From Sandaracinaceae bacterium (GTDB lineage: Bacteria > Myxococcota_A > Polyangia > Polyangiales > JADJQN01): a DNA stretch of 64,000 nt. How positions within the stretch are numbered: position 1 is the stretch's first letter; the number at the start of each line of letters is the position of its first letter. The stretch covers positions 1,302,001-1,366,000 of the forward strand of contig JADJQN010000001.1 in NCBI GenBank assembly GCA_016712745.1, read 5' to 3'. Under the pieces are notes generated by a model, which searched no databases, was not told where the DNA came from, and saw nothing but the letters and a program-made list of their open reading frames with translations. Shown here in pieces: positions 63,317 through 64,000 of the stretch. A program made the translations under genes and the position numbers.

Positions 63317-64000
63317 TTAGAACGCTTTCGGCACTTTTTGTGGGGCGAGCAGTGCGCGCGGGCGCTGCCGTTCTTTCAACACAAATCGCTCGGGATTCGA
63401 ATCGATCCGCGTGTCGAAATCGATGTGCAGGATGCCGGGCGACTTCCCAACGTCGAGCGTCCCGAGGTGCTCATCGTACCCCAATGCGGTCGCTCCCCCG
63501 CTCGTAGCCATGCTGACAAATACGCCCGCGTCGCGCTGAGGAAAACGTGCGTACAGAGCCGCCGCTTCGCCGAGCACGTCCCCGTCATTGGTAATCGCGC
63601 AGCTGCCCGTGCCGAGTGCGAGCGGAATATGATTGCGTAGCATCGCGTCGACATTTGGGAGGCGCGTATCGGAGTGCATGTTTTGTCGAGGCAGCAGCAC
63701 GACCGGCGCGCCGCTTGTCGCCACCTGGATGATTTCGCCCGGCTGCGCATCCAGCAAGTTCACGAGCAGCGTATGGGCGCCCAAGGCATCAACGCTCTGC
63801 GCATGTGTGACGGAGTCAGACCCAGGGGCTTTCCAGTCGCGCGCGCTCTGCGAAGATTGCGCGAGCAGTGAATCAAACGGCCCCGTGCCATCGAGCAGAG
63901 ACGCGCGCGCCACCGCGCTCTCGCACAAAGGAACGAGAGTGCGCGCTCCGCGCAGTTTTGCTTCGGCCACAATCGTGCGCACCGCGTCCGGATGAACCGC
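63317..64000 (-). CDS. Amidohydrolase-superfamily homologue lacking metal ligands (5' end outside window)
   Basis: The minus frame is open to the last base of the window, so the start lies beyond 64000; 227 C-terminal residues are visible. The scaffold matches amidohydrolases of the aminodeoxyfutalosine/guanine deaminase type: the GTGPFDSLL helix, then SVDALGAHTLLVNLLDAQ, NVDAMLRNHIPLALGTGS, ATSGGATALGY and LGTLDVGKSPGIL. The expected metal ligands are changed. His of the H-x-A-E strand is Pro (VPLCES), His of the LLVH strand is Asn (LLVN) and Asp of GTDS is Gly (GTGS). It therefore looks catalytically dead or repurposed. The first HxH motif would be outside the window. Confidence 0.7.
   Translation of the reverse strand, partial: AVHPDAVRTIVAEAKLRGARTLVPLCESAVARASLLDGTGPFDSLLAQSSQSARDWKAPGSDSVTHAQSVDALGAHTLLVNLLDAQPGEIIQVATSGAPVVLLPRQNMHSDTRLPNVDAMLRNHIPLALGTGSCAITNDGDVLGEAAALYARFPQRDAGVFVSMATSGGATALGYDEHLGTLDVGKSPGILHIDFDTRIDSNPERFVLKERQRPRALLAPQKVPKAF

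Noticed and set aside
1..64000. tRNA, rRNA, riboswitch or intact insertion sequence
   Set aside because: No cloverleaf-like sequence, conserved rRNA text, riboswitch core or transposase frame was seen by eye; a covariance-model scan would be needed to exclude small RNAs.

Overview
The window is 64 kb of high-GC (roughly 60%) bacterial chromosome. It most resembles a predatory or soil myxobacterium-type member of Myxococcota (Polyangiales/Sandaracinaceae-like). This is inferred from gene style, not from a marker gene. The signs are many secreted lipoproteins with Asp-Ala-Gly linkers and Cys-rich or beta-propeller domains, a Ser/Thr kinase with the HRDVSPHN catalytic loop typical of myxobacteria, and FadN-type beta-oxidation. 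Coding density is about 95%. I see no tRNA, rRNA, CRISPR array or intact insertion sequence.

Region by region. 1-7.4 kb: the tail of an unknown protein, a TPR/PEGA-like membrane protein, a VCBS/FG-GAP lipoprotein, a FadN-type beta-oxidation enzyme and a membrane-anchored diheme cytochrome c. 7.4-20.3 kb: two giant tandem paralogous lipoproteins (1839 and 1776 aa). Each is built of 11-12 Calx-beta-like repeats followed by a different seven-bladed propeller. A PPC/Cys-rich lipoprotein follows, and a fossil of a second copy of it lies between the two giants, so a whole block was duplicated. 20.4-28.4 kb: a decayed DUF2243 gene, an M23 peptidase, a response-regulator diguanylate cyclase, an MgtA-type P-type ATPase translationally coupled to PEP synthase, and a lipoprotein rhodanese. 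28.6-37.8 kb: an OmpA-like lipoprotein, Cys-rich gene debris and a three-gene operon of paralogous Cys-rich/RCC1-propeller lipoproteins. 37.8-43.8 kb: a divergent sigma54 response regulator (frameshifted) and histidine kinase pair, a thiolase, and a fusion of a TrmA/RlmD-type RNA methyltransferase with an RluA-type pseudouridine synthase. 43.8-50.5 kb: lipoproteins, a KefF/KefC-type potassium-efflux pair and a mosaic of inverted repeats. 50.5-53.8 kb: 2-oxoacid dehydrogenase E1 alpha, lipoamide dehydrogenase and LipB. 53.9-61.9 kb: a divergent locus for tryptophan breakdown through kynurenine and anthranilate to anthraniloyl-CoA. 62.1-64 kb: a Ser/Thr kinase and a partial amidohydrolase homologue that has lost its visible metal ligands.

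The most coherent system is the divergent 54-62 kb locus. One arm encodes a CoA ligase (probably for anthranilate), a creatininase-family hydrolase, a divergent tryptophan 2,3-dioxygenase and kynureninase. The other arm encodes a RidA protein, an atypical crotonase, an acyl-CoA dehydrogenase and a DUF1444 protein. Almost all neighbours overlap by 4 nt. The usual kynurenine formamidase is absent and the creatininase-family protein sits in its place, which suggests a non-orthologous replacement. The RidA and crotonase each lack their canonical catalytic residues, which fits unusual chemistry on a dearomatised aminocyclohexene-CoA intermediate.

A second theme is expansion and decay of surface lipoproteins: propeller swapping behind conserved Calx-beta stalks, a triplicated RCC1 operon, cysteine pairs that appear and disappear together, and several gene fossils.
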